Assembly (NCBI RefSeq): GCF_009389715.1
Contig: NC_052399.1
Coordinates: 22,577,146-22,641,145, forward strand
Reading direction: 5' to 3'
Source of the DNA: Phoenix dactylifera
Taxonomy: Eukaryota; Streptophyta; Magnoliopsida; Arecales; Arecaceae
DNA length: 64,000 nucleotides
A model generated the notes under the pieces. The model saw only the letters and a list, made by a program, of their open reading frames with translations. It did no database searches and had not been told where the DNA came from. The position numbers were made by a program, and so were the translations under genes. This document shows, piece after piece, positions 53,101 through 64,000 of this stretch. Every line of letters begins with the position of its first letter. Positions within the stretch are counted from its first letter, which is position 1.

Positions 53101-56100
53101 TTGAAGAAGATTACATAAAGCTGCCTCAAAAGACGTGAGAGCTGGGCCTCTGTTAGTGTTTTTTCTTCGCATCATGACCAACAATGCTTGAGCTGTAATT
53201 CCTTTCTTGTTTGCTTTTTTCCCTTTTCCAGGTTAGCTTTTTTTAAGGCAGCTTTCAACCTTTTCGATGCAGACTTTTACATCAAAGCTGATGATGATAT
53301 TTATCTGAGGCCAGGTAAACTCAACTTTATTGATTCTCTTTTTTTTTGAAAATGTTCCAACAGTATAAATTATCCGCTCTTGATTTGCCAGATCGGCTTG
53401 CAACTCTTCTTGCTAAGGATCGACCCCATCGTCTCACCTACATTGGTTGCATGAAAAAGGGCCCAGTCATCACTGATCCAAAGATGAGATGGTAACTGTA
53501 ATTGTGTAGTAATTTTGTTCTGGCCTTTCAGCTGCATTGGCAAATGCTTCCGAATATATTATTTTCTACTAAACAATTTATTTTTGTTTCTTTTGGTTTC
53601 ATTAAAATCACAGGTATGAAAGTTCAGGCCATTTGATTGGAAGTGAATATTTTCTGCATGCATATGGTCCCATATATGCCCTGTCTGCTGAGGTGGTAGC
53701 TTCACTGGCAATTGCAAGAAATAATAGGTTAGTTATATCTTAATCTGTTTGCTTAAAATAATTTTATGAATTGAAATTAGAATGTTACTTTTGTTCTTCT
53801 GATTCATGTCTCTGTGTAATGGATTCAAATAATATAAATACCTAACTAGCAAGAAATAACATGCTATAGTTGAAAATATAATTATGTTATTTTTGGTCTG
53901 TATTTTATTTTCTTTTATCTCCTTCAGCCACACTCGAGGTAAGTACTGAATATAATAGATATACTGGTTCATCAAAATTTTCGTTTGTTTGTGAGGTTTA
54001 TAGCTCTACAATGATGGCATACTTGCCTTTGGATCATCAGTATAATTTCTATTGAGACTAGAGACATAAAGTTTTGAGAGTTTCTGCTAAAATAATTTTC
54101 TGGAAGCTGTAGGTGAATGCCTATTCTGAGGTAATAAGGCAGCTTGTTAGGGGTATGATATACTTAGGTTTATACCTTCGGGGTTTGCCAGCTTTATTAA
54201 AAAGAAACACAGAAACATGGTGCATCTTCGTGCTATATCATCCCTATTCTTTGTGCTAGAGACACAACTTCTCAAATACATGCAAAGCGGGATAAGAATT
54301 TTTTTTCTTACTTCATATACATTATGCATTCAGCTACACCTCTTCAAACAAACTATTAGAAGTGGATATCCATGATGTATCAATTTGTAACTAAATTAGA
54401 TAGTGATCGCTGACTGATGTGTTTCATTAGCTTGGAGATGAGAAAACATATGGCTTCATCTAGCTGTTAAGTATTATTGCGACTAAGTTGCATTAAAGCT
54501 ATATTTTGCAACTGAATTATATTAAAAGTATAAATGAAATTTACTTGCATGAAGTTGTAGCTGGAATAGTACCATATCCACGTGTGAATTGGAATAAAAA
54601 TTAGCTGTCCTATAAGATGGAGAGGAAGTAAGAGTGCCCAAGAAAGTTTCACTAAAGATATCATATACGATAAGCTGAGTTGATGGTGCCATTCTTTATG
54701 CATTTTTTTGTTTCCTAAATTTAAACAGGTTAGGGAAGTTAGGGATATGGATGGATCTGCAAGTGGCATGCAAATTAGAAAACTTGGTAGTGTTAAAGAC
54801 CTTTCTTAAACATGGTGGAGCTTCTCCATCGCTATGTAGTATTGCTTTCCCCAAGAGGACCTATGGAAAGGCTTGTAAGTAAATTAGGTTCAAGTTGCGT
54901 CAAGGATGACATGAAGCACATCCAGAATTTGAATTCTTGGGCCTCCTGACCCAACCCAGCAATCCAAAATGGCAAATTCAACCTTGCCAAGAACTGGATA
55001 TTTGTCTAGATAACCTAATTAGATTGATCCAACAATCTTAAATAGCAATGGGTTGCCAAAGGCTATATCCTCAAAAAACTACAAGAAAACTCCACAAAGC
55101 AAAGCATAGAGACTTAGCGCAAGGCTCAGTGATGCTTTTGTTTAGTCCCACGACACCTAGAGAGACAAGTGACTAGCGGAAAAAATAAAAGAGGATAGAG
55201 GTTGAGAGGAATGGGAGAATAAAAAAATACATAAAGAATGGGATTTAGGTGGGAGTTTGTACAATCCATTGGAAAGGGGAAGGCCATTGGGGGGATCAAA
55301 TTAATGAAAGGGAAAGTTAAGGAAGCGAACAGGTGGGGAGGCTCTCTTTTATCTTTTATTGGTATGACCAGGCTTTGTCTTTAGTTGGTTTTATATGTGC
55401 TAAGTAAATGGCCACATGTTAATGGTACCTTTAAATTAAGAAAAGAATTGTATGAAGGAAACAAAATTTCATGGAAAGCAATTAAAAAAAGGAGGGGGGG
55501 AGGAGGATTTCTAGATCATGGAGTGGAGGGCATGGTCCTAATCAAAAGATCGCAATCCCTAGGCATCTTCAGGTTAGACCCTTTGACTTCCTAGCGGATA
55601 GACTTGCCAAACTAGTTTGAAGGCGGATTCTACTTGGTGATGTATACTGGAAGCTTCCTTGAATTTGTTGGCCCTTGAAAACTCCTCTTTATTGCTCATA
55701 TTCAAGGCTTGGATATTAGAGATCCATTTGTCATGTTACTTCCATATTCTTATCAACAAACCAATCCTCAAAACAAATTTTGAAGAACTGATAGAAAGTT
55801 TCTTAGAGATTGAAGGGGGAGATAGTCAAAATTGGGAGATAGACTTGCCAACTAGTTTTATAAGTGTTTCATTCTCCCTTCTCCCATTACTAAGTGAAGA
55901 GGTTATTTTCTAAGAGTTAGAAGTTTATTTAACTCTCCTCTAAGGGCAAAATAGTCATTAAACCCAAACCTGTTAGTAAAGTAACATACTTAGGGAATAA
56001 ACAAGGAATATTCAGTTCAAGACAGGTTTCATTAACGTGTGGGACTTATATGCAAAGGGTTATAGATTGTGGGATTAATATGCAAATACAAAAGATTCTG

Positions 56101-59100
56101 GAGACTAATATGCAAGAAAAACCCTTTTTTGCAAACTCAATAGAAAACAAAAGTACAAAACAGAAAACTAAAAACTACATAATTAATTTTAGAAGTATTA
56201 AACTGAAAATACCTCAAAGCATACAAGGAAATAAAATAAATAGAAATAATAAATGAATTCTCTTGTGATAACAAAGAAGTGTCCTTCAAGGATTTATATG
56301 CAAGGTTGATGAGCCCTAAATTTGGGGCCTCAGAGAGAGAGAGAGAGAGGCTTGGGGGGTATGCCGTAGGATTGATCATTACTTTGGAGAATTTAGGTTT
56401 GGCCAAGTAAAGGCATAGGCTTTACAATCTTTGCTAGAACTTCCATGATTTTGAGGGCCAAATCTAAACCAATGAAAAGGATTTCACAAATTTTTGAGGC
56501 CATTTTTGGAAAAAAATTTGGAATCAAACCGAAAATTGCAACAATTTAAAGCTATTCTTATAATATGGTAAAAATAATAGTCAAAGTTTTATAAATTATA
56601 TGGAGCCTGTTTTGGACGCAAATATCTAGATTATGTAGGAGCCACCTATCCTTGGTTCGCAAGCAAGAAAACCTCTATAAATAGAGGACTACTTTGTGGT
56701 TTCACTTCATCCATCTTCTGAAGTCCAATTAAATTTGAGCAAACCACCTTATAGATTTTCTTAGCTTTTTTCCTTCTACTTATCTCTCTCATGGTTGTAT
56801 CTCTGTATCTCTAGTGCATTACATAACATGCTTTGTTTAATGCCCATCAATCTCTGCTCTTTATGTTAGCTTAATATGTTTTTTCATTTTCACCATGTTT
56901 GGGTAGTTATGGGACATAGTAGGAGAAGAGAGGTTTTCTTTTAATCATGTTTGGGACGGGCAAGATGATTCCTTTGTTTCTGAAGTTAACAGATTTGATA
57001 TTTATGTAAGAAACTTTATACCTCCTAATGTTGTTATTGATTTTTTTGATGCATTTCAATTTACAGTTTGAGAATGTTCAGCAATGAGGATGTCACTGTT
57101 GGTTCATGGATGCTTGCTATGAATGTCAATCATGAAGATAATCGAGCAATATGTGATCCTAAATGCACATCCACCTCTATTGCTGTCTGGGACATCCCAA
57201 GATGTTCAGGTATGTTTTTTTTTTTTTTTGAAAAAAGAAATCATGTATAATGTTCTGGTTTGAATAAACCTTATTAAAACGCAGCTGTTGATACAAGTTC
57301 TGGATAACCGGCCAGATCTGACCAAATATTAGTGGCTATGATGTCAGACATGTCAGCTTCTGATAGAAACCAGATCGGCTTTCTTCACAAATTTATACAC
57401 AATCGTGGCCCTTTCGGTTTTAGTTGAAGAGCATATAATTTATATTTTTTAAGTTATCCACAAGTTTGAATGCAGGAATATTTGGGCATAAATATCTCGG
57501 TTCCTTGAATGTTTCAATTCATAATGAAATCTGATATAGTGATTGTCTGAAACAAGTATTTAGTATTGTTGTCATGGAGGGTGGGGTTGCACATTGCCAA
57601 TCTGTGCCAAAACCAATAAGCAGATGAATATATGAAATATCAACCTGTGCCTAGTAGCTGATTCCAACCCAATGATGGGTGCTGTTACTTGCCCACCATG
57701 GTGCATGCTGGTCACAACAGACCAGCATGAGCCAGAATTTGAAACTGCGGTCGTAAATGTTTTCTTTCTTAAAGTAGCTGCATTAAATGACCCTTGTAAT
57801 TTTAGAAAATAAAATAGTTAGAATTGATCGCAACATAGTAATTGTATCATGGCAAGTTTTGCAGTAATGCGTTTACATATAATTCTTTCAATCCCCATTT
57901 TCGTATGGACATGTACTGCTAATATAAATTTGTAATTTCTTTTTATTCCTCGTAAGACTTCATCAAACTTGATGTAATGGTTTTTCATGGGAACATCACC
58001 AATTGATTTACTTTATCAATTGGCTGGTGCTTTGGGCAGAGTTCACATTTCACTGGAAATGGAGTTACTTGATTCTGGGTGCTAGTTTCATAACCATAGT
58101 TGGATGCTAGTGAACAAGTATATGATATGACAATTTGAAGATGATTCTTATCTGGAGCAAATTTTCGACCCTAAGTTCAGAAATTGCCCGTTTTAACCTG
58201 CCCTCAGACTAGGTTTGCATTTACCATAGTTGATGGGCCAGAAGTGGGTACTTTGTTTGTTGATGCAAGGCAAGTCCAGTTGGATTTTTCTTCTGAATAG
58301 CTTCCATGCTTTATTTAGTAGGGGAGTGGACCGGGATTATTTTCTTGTCTGGAGAAAATTTTCTACCCTAAGTTCAGAAATTGCTCATTTTAACCTGCCG
58401 TCAGACTAGGTTTGCATTTACCATAGTTGATGGGCCAGAAGTGGGAACGCTATTGTTGATGCAAGGCAAGTCCAGTTGGATTTTGCTTCTGAATAATGCT
58501 TTATTTAGCAGGGGAGTGGACCGGGATGATTGTATGCAATTAGTTCAAAACCTGGAGAAGACTTACTGGAATAGAAAGGGTATATAGATCATCTCTCTAT
58601 CATTGCTCTTCTATTCATTTGGTTGGACATGGCATAAGGAGGCACTTGTCATCTGATTACAATGTAACTTTTGCATGCATGCCCTCAATAGCATATGCTT
58701 GAAGCATGCATGTATTGAAAATACTAGGGATTTGTTAGATTTTGCTTCTCCTAGTATCATTCCTGCACCACACTCCATTATTTACAATTTAATCAAATTC
58801 TTGTATTAGGCACATTTTGTCATTAGATTCTCGTTTCTTATTGATCAAATTGTGAAAAAGGATCTCATAGACCCAATAGTTGGACCATTTATTATAATAA
58901 ACTAGTTGGTTTAACACTCAGCATGATGGCATCAGATGACAACCAGCTAGTATTTTCTCATATGGTTTTGTAATGCTCAACTACAGAATTTCTTTGGAAT
59001 GAATGGCCAAATTTGTCATATTTCTCAGGTTTGTGCAACCCTGTAGAGAGGATGAAAGAACTTCACAATATCAGCATGTGCTCAAAGAGTCCAACACTGC

Positions 59101-59120
59101 CATCAGAAGAAGAAAAGTAG
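44139..59120 (+). CDS. GT31 beta-1,3-galactosyltransferase (type II Golgi protein), 370 aa
   Basis: A probable beta-1,3-galactosyltransferase of the plant B3GALT12/13/14-like subgroup, expected to build galactan or arabinogalactan glycans in the Golgi using UDP-Gal. Seven exons: 44139-44566, 52982-53134, 53232-53314, 53392-53491, 53614-53727, 57067-57209 and 59029-59120. All junctions keep frame; 370 aa is a normal length. A cytosolic Pro/Ser-rich tail is followed by one membrane anchor ([20 protein letters not shown], about residues 46-70). Then come [20 protein letters not shown], the metal/nucleotide-sugar DXD motif in [10 protein letters not shown] (residues 212-221), [20 protein letters not shown], the acidic [13 protein letters not shown] block and the C-terminal [13 protein letters not shown]. 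An in-frame TAA upstream and no later Met in exon 1 fix the start. Introns of 8.4, 3.3 and 1.8 kb make this the longest gene here. Confidence 0.94.
44620..45265 (+). repeat. Decayed tandem duplication, unit about 350-400 bp
   Basis: GATCTTGGATCCGAAACTCT with AAGACAGGGGTTAGATGTAG and CAAGATAGTTATAA (44628-44705) is echoed by GATCTTGGATCTTGAAATCA with AAGACAAGGATTAAATGTCG and CAAGATAGTTCTAA (45029-45103). A later pair (TTTCTGCACTCTGGTATAGA near 44839, TTTCTTGCACTAGAATAGG near 45184) keeps the order. Divergence is substantial. Confidence 0.65.
46343..46493 (-). mobile_element. Au-like SINE, minus orientation
   Basis: On the - strand it reads GCCCTAGCGCAACGATAAG (A-box like), GTCACGGGTTCAAAATATG (B box), AACAACCTCTACGATTGC, CTCCTAGACCTCACCGTGAA, then AGTCTCATGCACTAG. 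This is the same block order as the SINE at 1356-1501. ACTAAT at 46337-46342 and 46494-46499 is a short flanking direct repeat. Confidence 0.7.
46895..48110. mobile_element. GGCTT/GGCCC-rich degenerate transposon block, probably nested
   Basis: The left part (about 46895-47040) has TAGGGTCGG, GGCTTGG, AAGCCAGGCCTAAGCTC and GGGCTCAAGCCTAGC. The right part (about 47930-48110) has GCTTGGGCTGGCC and CCCAAGCTAGGCCC and ends TAACCCTA. This matches the style of hAT-like ends such as the element at 12355. In between, GGTACCC-rich blocks (about 47310-47340, 47540-47620, 47735-47770, ending ATTGCCATTCCTA) look like a second nested element. A convincing target duplication was not found. Confidence 0.45.
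48602..48776 (+). repeat. Perfect tandem duplication, 91-bp unit
   Basis: TTTGGAAGAACTTGTGTTGG begins at 48602 and again at 48693. The copies are identical through GCCACTTAGTTAACTATTTT, ATGTTGCATTTGATGTTATA and TGTTGCCACTAAAAGGATTC to TCAAA. The lack of differences indicates a very recent duplication, or an assembly artefact. Confidence 0.95.
49946..49977. repeat. (GGTTTT)n hexamer tract
   Basis: Five and a third copies of GGTTTT. It differs from the plant telomere unit (TTTAGGG), so it is a simple repeat, not an interstitial telomere. It sits in intron 1 of the galactosyltransferase gene. Confidence 0.9.
51710..52530 (+). pseudogene. minD pseudogene (plastid septum site-determining ATPase), inside an intron
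   Basis: A degenerate but nearly full-length copy of plastid MinD, the ParA/MinD ATPase that positions the chloroplast division ring. Visible pieces in order: a possible transit-peptide start [25 protein letters not shown] (deviant Walker A, one Gly changed to Ser); [42 protein letters not shown]; a [13 protein letters not shown] block matching the CPAGIDAGF region; [20 protein letters not shown] followed by IKSTN; and VVIVEEPKK at the end. TAA at 51993, further stops and several frame changes separate the pieces, so no functional protein can be made. Plant minD is usually intronless, so retro-copy and DNA-capture origins cannot be told apart. It lies in sense orientation within intron 1 of the galactosyltransferase gene. 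Confidence 0.85.
52535..52602 (+). pseudogene. PPR-like fragment joined to the minD copy
   Basis: Immediately after the minD end, the sequence reads [10 protein letters not shown], then two stops. In the next frame it continues as EIVS, stop, NILVAL. This resembles the PPR repeat pattern DAxxLFDEMPxRDxVSWNxLI, with two stops and one frameshift. At only 68 bp, the match is suggestive and not conclusive. Confidence 0.45.
53728..57066 (+). other. Intron 5 of the galactosyltransferase gene
   Basis: A 3.3-kb AT-rich intron (GTTAGT donor, TTTACAG acceptor). It has a short GA run at about 56333-56350 and a cluster of GGNNTNATATGCAA-like repeats at about 56040-56115. No gene or clear transposon ends. 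Confidence 0.85.
57210..59028 (+). other. Intron 6 of the galactosyltransferase gene
   Basis: A 1.8-kb intron (GTATGT donor, TTTCTCAG acceptor) with a T run right after the donor. It contains the 195-bp duplication at 58146-58528. Confidence 0.85.
58146..58528 (+). repeat. Tandem duplication, unit about 195 bp
   Basis: Copy 1 (58146-58340) and copy 2 (58343-58528) share CCTAAGTTCAGAAATTGC, CAGACTAGGTTTGCATTTAC, CATAGTTGATGGGCCAGAAG, GATGCAAGGCAAGTCCAGTT and GGGGAGTGGACCGGGAT. A few small deletions and substitutions separate them. Confidence 0.92.
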
Positions 59121-60564
59121 TTTCCATCAAAAAAACAAAGAAGACAAGCAGTCTGTTATCTAGTTTTAATCGTTAATTGAATGGACTGTTAGTTTGTATA
59201 GAAACGCCAAATGTTCATTTTTCTCAGAAGCTAAGTTATGATATCCTCATTTTATTTTTTTTATCCACTTGTTATTGTTCATGACATGTAATCAATATAT
59301 ATAATCATCGCCATTATATTATCATCTCATGTAACGTCTTGTTATTGTATCATCATCTCATGTAGTTTCTTCTTGTCATCCGGTGTCGTGTTTCCATAAA
59401 ATATTCTAAATTCCTGGTAACAGATATCTGGTGCATAACCCGGCCTCCGCTGTGGTGCGGGGTGGGATGAAGGTGGTTCTCGAGATGTTTAGAACACAGG
59501 GTTATAGGGTGATTCCACTACCATCGTCGACCCGCCATCGTTGCCTCTTGCGGAATTCTTGGCCTGCTGCTCGTGGCTTCAGCACAAGTCATATATTTGA
59601 GAGGCTAATCAGACACCTGGCTTCCTAGCGGAATTTATATATTTGGTTAACGGATTGCTTTATGGACTTTAGACAACGCTTCTGTTTTTCCGAGTTGTTA
59701 GTAAAATCAGCAAAGTTCTAACAGCAAAGACTATAGCTTTTAAAAGAACAAGAGAATACCAGGAATGAAAGCCATTTTCAACATCAATCTACATACAGTG
59801 GTTTCTCGTCGGAAGAGCTCAATCAACAAGGATAACAAACAGGTCATCAACATGCACTCTCTCTTTCATATGGCTCCTCGTGTTACCTTTCAGTTCTCTC
59901 GCGTTTCCAATCTTCATGCAGGCTCTACCGTCTAGCTGCTGGCAGTGAAAGAAAATGCTATTTAGATCACAAATTCCCCGGTGTTAAAAAATGAATGTGT
60001 AACATCTGCTGTGACACCAAAGGCGAGTAATATGGAGCTGCTTTACTAATACTAGGGAATAACAAGCACTCCCATGGTAATGCTGTTATGCCTAAAGAAA
60101 CTGCACCCCATAACCTCAGACGTGGATTCCACCAAATCAAACTAATAAAACAATGTTGATTCCAACAGTTGTTTGGTCCCAACTATCCATTCATCACCCT
60201 GGCAGCAAGCAATCAAAAGCAAGAGCATGTAGCTAGTTCATGGCTCCCAACTTCAAAAATTGAGTTAAATTGGGTATGCTTGAAAACTGTGGAGAAAATT
60301 GTGGTTCAAAGCCACTTCAGGGCTAAAAAATTGTTGTTGGAGTCGTATCAAATCATGCAGTGATATACTACCCAAACTAGAATGCATCTAAAAACTGAAA
60401 CAAAATTTCTTCAGATTCACGTGCTGTCATGTCTTGCATTTCAGATCCAGAGAGGGACCCTCAAATTCCATATAGCAGGCATAAACCCAACTAGTATGTT
60501 GAATAATCAAAATTCTCTTGGTTCTTAAAGAACTCTGGAGCCGCATTTGGGTCAAATTCTGGTA
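59121..60564. other. Region between the convergent galactosyltransferase gene and the minus-strand gene
   Basis: Probable 3' UTR of the galactosyltransferase, then a GC-richer patch with an open frame at 59431-59628 (starting MHNPASAVVRGGMKVVLEMF) that I cannot assign. The rest, up to the minus-strand stop at 60565, is likely that gene's 3' UTR and spacer. Confidence 0.45.
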
Positions 60565-60800
60565 TCAAACATAGACACCAGTTGCAAGGAGCAAGAACAG
60601 AGATCCAAAACCCTGCAACAACAGAAAATATAGATTCGATATCAACATATATATCACGGTATCAGCAACTTTATAAAGTTCACAAGTGGACAGACAAGGA
60701 GCAGTGACTTGGTTCAATTACCAAGAATATAGATGCCATGGCCCCAGTTACGATCTCCTTTGATAGGCTACGGTTCCGTCTGGATGAAGTAGCTTCATAG
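60565..60800 (-). CDS. Small membrane protein, last two coding exons (5' part not found)
   Basis: Minus-strand exons 60722-60800 and 60565-60612 are separated by an intron of 109 bp, with a GTAATT donor and TTGTTGCAG acceptor read on the - strand. They join in phase 0 and encode YEATSSRRNRSLSKEIVTGA, then MASIFL, then GFGSLFLLLATGVYV and TGA. The upstream acceptor is TATTGCAG at about 60801. The 42-residue end is a basic, Ser/Arg-rich segment followed by a single hydrophobic span up to the C-terminus, as in small tail-anchored proteins. I do not recognise the family, and no upstream exon with a start codon could be fixed in 60801-64000. Confidence 0.55.
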
Positions 60801-63800
60801 CTGCAATACACCAGATATCAGCAAGGGAAAAGGACATTCTCAAGCAATAAAATATTTCATGTAATAATGAAATGAAGGGATGCACAACCAAACTAATCAC
60901 TGATTATTAGCATCATCTATTCTAACAGAACTTAAACATGGACATGCACCTCCCAAAATTGCAAGAAAAGCCAGCAATCAACAAGAGCACAAGCAATATG
61001 ATGCCACGGTCAGAGTTGAGCATTTAGCATGCTGAAACATTATTCTAACAGTTTATGCTCCAAAAGAATAATGATGGTAAATCAGAGACCTCGAGCTTTC
61101 TCACTTCTCCCACTACAAGGTAGCAAGAAAGCTTCATGTAAAACCATATCATTCAGTGACCGTCTTTAATCAATTTTATGTTTTTTTCCTTATTCAAATT
61201 AGTGAAGAGATGCTTAAATCTGAAACTAACAGATGATTATATTTCAGTAACATATCAGGGAAAAAGATTAGGCTATCACATCAATCATAAAAAATTTGTC
61301 CTCTTAAACAGTAGGTGCAACAAATGAAGGAGATGATGCATTATATTCCTGAAAAACTTGATCTTAGTGTCCCTGCAGATAGGAAAAACTTGCTCATACA
61401 GCCTCGCAATTCACCTCAGTTAACCTCAATCAAGATAACCATTGCTTATATGAGTTAAAAATGAACTCATGACACAAAATGACAATTTCCTCTGAACTCA
61501 ATTGTTGGGAACAACTGAAGAATAATCTTCCTATAAGTGCCCCGAATTCTTAATGAGAGAGAATCTCTCCTATTACCATGCGCGGAGCCTCACACCCGCT
61601 CGAAATTTTGAATTCCACCATATGAGAGCTATCCCATATAATCCTGAATAGGATTGCCTTTTCTGTCTGGAATCTTTAAGTAGGAAGAGAGTTTTCTCTT
61701 TTACCTGCCCATCAAAATCTTAATGCTTCTGTTTCCTAAATCGTACGTAATTATTGGTAATTAAGGGACTAATAGGTCTAGAGCCATTTGTAAAAAAGAC
61801 TTCCATACATGGGGAAAAAACAGCAATATAAAAAGTCATTTCATATTTGGTTTTCTTCCTGAAGTCGTCAAACAACAAATCATACTCTCACATCCTATTT
61901 TTCTTGTGCTAGTGTAAGATTGTTAGCTATTACATATTTCTTCAAATTATTTTAATACTGATTTTTCTCAGAAAAAAAAATGTCTATTTTCATCCATATC
62001 AAGTCTAGCAATATGAAACTATGGATTGCATCATCACGCTTGAAATCATACATGAAATTTATGTATTGTGGTATCAAAACTGAACCAATTTTATAATAAA
62101 TTATTTTAGAATTTGTCCTCAACAACAAAATAGCGGTTAGCTAAATCATTTACATGATGTAGGAAGTGCACTAACATGTTAGTGAATTTGTTTAATTGCT
62201 AGACTTCCATGAAGGAAAGACCAATTTCATTGCAAAAATTATGCCAAATTGATATTACTAAATTTCAACGAGATTGATATATATTTCTAATGTTTTGATT
62301 GAAAAATATTTTGATAAAACTTAGTTATTATTATTGCCCCCTCTCAAAGAAAATCCTGGCAGCAACTGTTACCATGTCCAATGGTGAGGGAATTATCGAG
62401 GCGGCTTCAAGAACCTCACTGCCATGTTACTCATCGCCGTATGATGGTGGGTTTTTGTTCTGGCAGGTCCAGTTGAGGCACCAGTTGGAAATGGAAACCA
62501 GCTCTGAGACTTCTGAACCCACTTCTGGTGGTGACCAGCACCAACAGCAGTAATGGGTGTCTCTCCCTCATTAAGGGTCGGAGCATTAAAGGAGACATTG
62601 GTTCTCTAGCCAATTAAGCTCAGTGGTTCAGGTTCAAGAGCAATACTGTCATTCTGCATCATTGTGGTTATTTATAACTCACAAAGGCCATGGTTATATA
62701 AATGGAAGCTAATAGATGTAGATAGTGAGCACATCTATACAGGTTTCTTCTGCAAGGATATACGCGAATATACAAATAGGCAGTTTTCTAGGACTATATA
62801 TGCAACATTAAAATCCCAAAATAACATCAATACTACTTTCAATTGATGATGCAATATCTGAAAAGGTGGATAAGCAAAAATTAATTTGAATCATCACACT
62901 TATAGGTAACCCCAATAAAATGAATGTTACTACAAGCAACTTCAAGCAAGAGCTAAAAATACCCGGGGTTGATGTCTTCACTAAAAATAATAATCAACTC
63001 ATATTCTTCTTCAAAAAACCATTTTTTCAGTCATAATATCTGGCCTTTCCCTCCTTGTAGACCTTTTGACCCAAATATTTCTAGCTCAATTTGCAAATAA
63101 ATATGACTTAAAATTTTTCCATATAGTAAATTTCATTAAAAAAAGAATCGTTTGTTTGACCCATACAGATAGGATAAACTCAAGACTGGGAGGAAAGATA
63201 TATACAAATTAGATTGATAGGGGAAATAAAGACAGGCCATATACAATTTAGTATGACTCAATTACTGAAGAAATGTAGTGATTTAATTAGTATGATCAGT
63301 GTACCCATGTTGAAATTAACAATAGCATGGGCTGTGCATGTATGTGCAAGAGCATGAGAATGAATGGAAACAGTGTCTGGGTGGGTGGTTGGGTGTCCGC
63401 ATCCATAGCATGAGAATGATTGGAAAGTGTCTGGGTGGGTGGTTGGGTGTTAATTATTAGCATCGTGATGGAGTATGATTATATTAGTGAAGATAGGGAT
63501 TGATATTAATTAGCATGATCAGCATATCCATATTCAGATTACATGTGTTATTCATATAATGTTAGCCATATGGAATAGCTATGTATTTTGAGTCAAGTTG
63601 GCTAGTTGAACACATGATTTTGTGCATCCACAACAGACACGTTAAAGAAATTTATGGACTGCAAAAATTAATTATGTGAAAACTACTTGAGTTTCTGACA
63701 TGGTCTCAAGTGTTGGCACCCAGCACTGGTTCTATTGAGTTCTGCTTTTGATCTGTTAACTTAAAAAGGAAGTTTAAATCCTTTGTTTTCTTTCCAATTT

Positions 63801-64000
63801 GGCATGGCATGAAACATGCGGTGTCATCCATTAGCCTGAACTCCGCATGACAGTGCCACTTGAATCCTGTTGACCTTTACCAGCCTTAAGAGCTTGGCTA
63901 TGCACCTTTAACTTTTATTATTGATCTAAATTAAACCTTCATACTTACTAAAGATCAATCAAATGCAGTATTTAAAATAAGACCTCACATAGTATTCTGT
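60801..64000. other. AT-rich DNA upstream of the minus-strand exons
   Basis: Possibly introns or the promoter of the minus-strand gene. A GC-richer patch at about 62340-62560 has short open frames on both strands (for example 62299-62553 +, 62431-62613 -) with no recognisable domain. A 66-bp duplication lies at 63351-63455. Nothing else can be supported. Confidence 0.4.
63351..63455 (+). repeat. Direct duplication, 66-bp period
   Basis: AGCATGAGAATGAATGGAAA at 63351 and AGCATGAGAATGATTGGAAA at 63417 are each followed by GTGTCTGGGTGGGTGGTTGG. Looser similarity extends further: TTTAATTAGTATGATCAG near 63282 and TTAATTAGCATGATCAGC near 63507. Confidence 0.85.

Overview
This is a stretch of plant nuclear DNA: AT-rich, with long GT-AG introns, mostly on the + strand, and full of small transposon remnants. 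Au-type SINEs, GC-rich first exons and the protein sequences suggest a monocot. A palm-like genome is my inference and I could not test it. Five protein-coding genes can be read exon by exon on the + strand. They are the 3' end of a vacuolar H+-ATPase subunit B gene (2606-3926), a DENR/SUI1-domain translation factor (5637-11910, 197 aa), a TM9/nonaspanin endomembrane protein (16205-23629, 634 aa), eIF4A (CDS 38158-41345, 413 aa) and a GT31 beta-1,3-galactosyltransferase (44139-59120, 370 aa). In every multi-exon model the splice phases join cleanly from the first visible exon to the stop.

Two weaker loci remain. An unidentified, probably decayed gene runs from about 25.4 to 31.4 kb. Two of its exons join in frame, but it also shows a frame break, no clear start and a phase clash. 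On the - strand, the last two coding exons of a small membrane protein lie at 60565-60800.

Layout: 0-2.6 kb is an intron of the V-ATPase gene carrying an Au-like SINE. 3.9-5.5 kb is intergenic with a 155-bp tandem duplication. 12.3-16.2 kb is a transposon- and repeat-dense gap between DENR and TM9: a 1055-bp hAT-like element with 8-bp target duplication, a 78-bp perfect-type hairpin, a CT-rich minisatellite and a decayed 109-bp tandem array. The TM9 introns hold a 127-bp duplication and a pair of inverted Helitron-like ends. 23.6-25.4 and 31.4-33.5 kb are intergenic. eIF4A has a 4.46-kb intron in its 5' UTR that contains a 57-nt alternating purine-pyrimidine tract. The 8.4-kb first intron of the galactosyltransferase gene is the richest accessory region. 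It holds a second SINE, GGCTT-rich repeats, a perfect 91-bp duplication and a nearly full-length but broken copy of the plastid division gene minD, abutted by a PPR-like fragment.

The five main genes are ordinary housekeeping genes (vacuolar proton pumping, translation, Golgi membrane proteins, arabinogalactan-type glycosylation). They do not form a functional cluster. No RNA gene, CRISPR array or bacterial-type system was seen. The most notable item is the captured minD/PPR chimera inside an intron.
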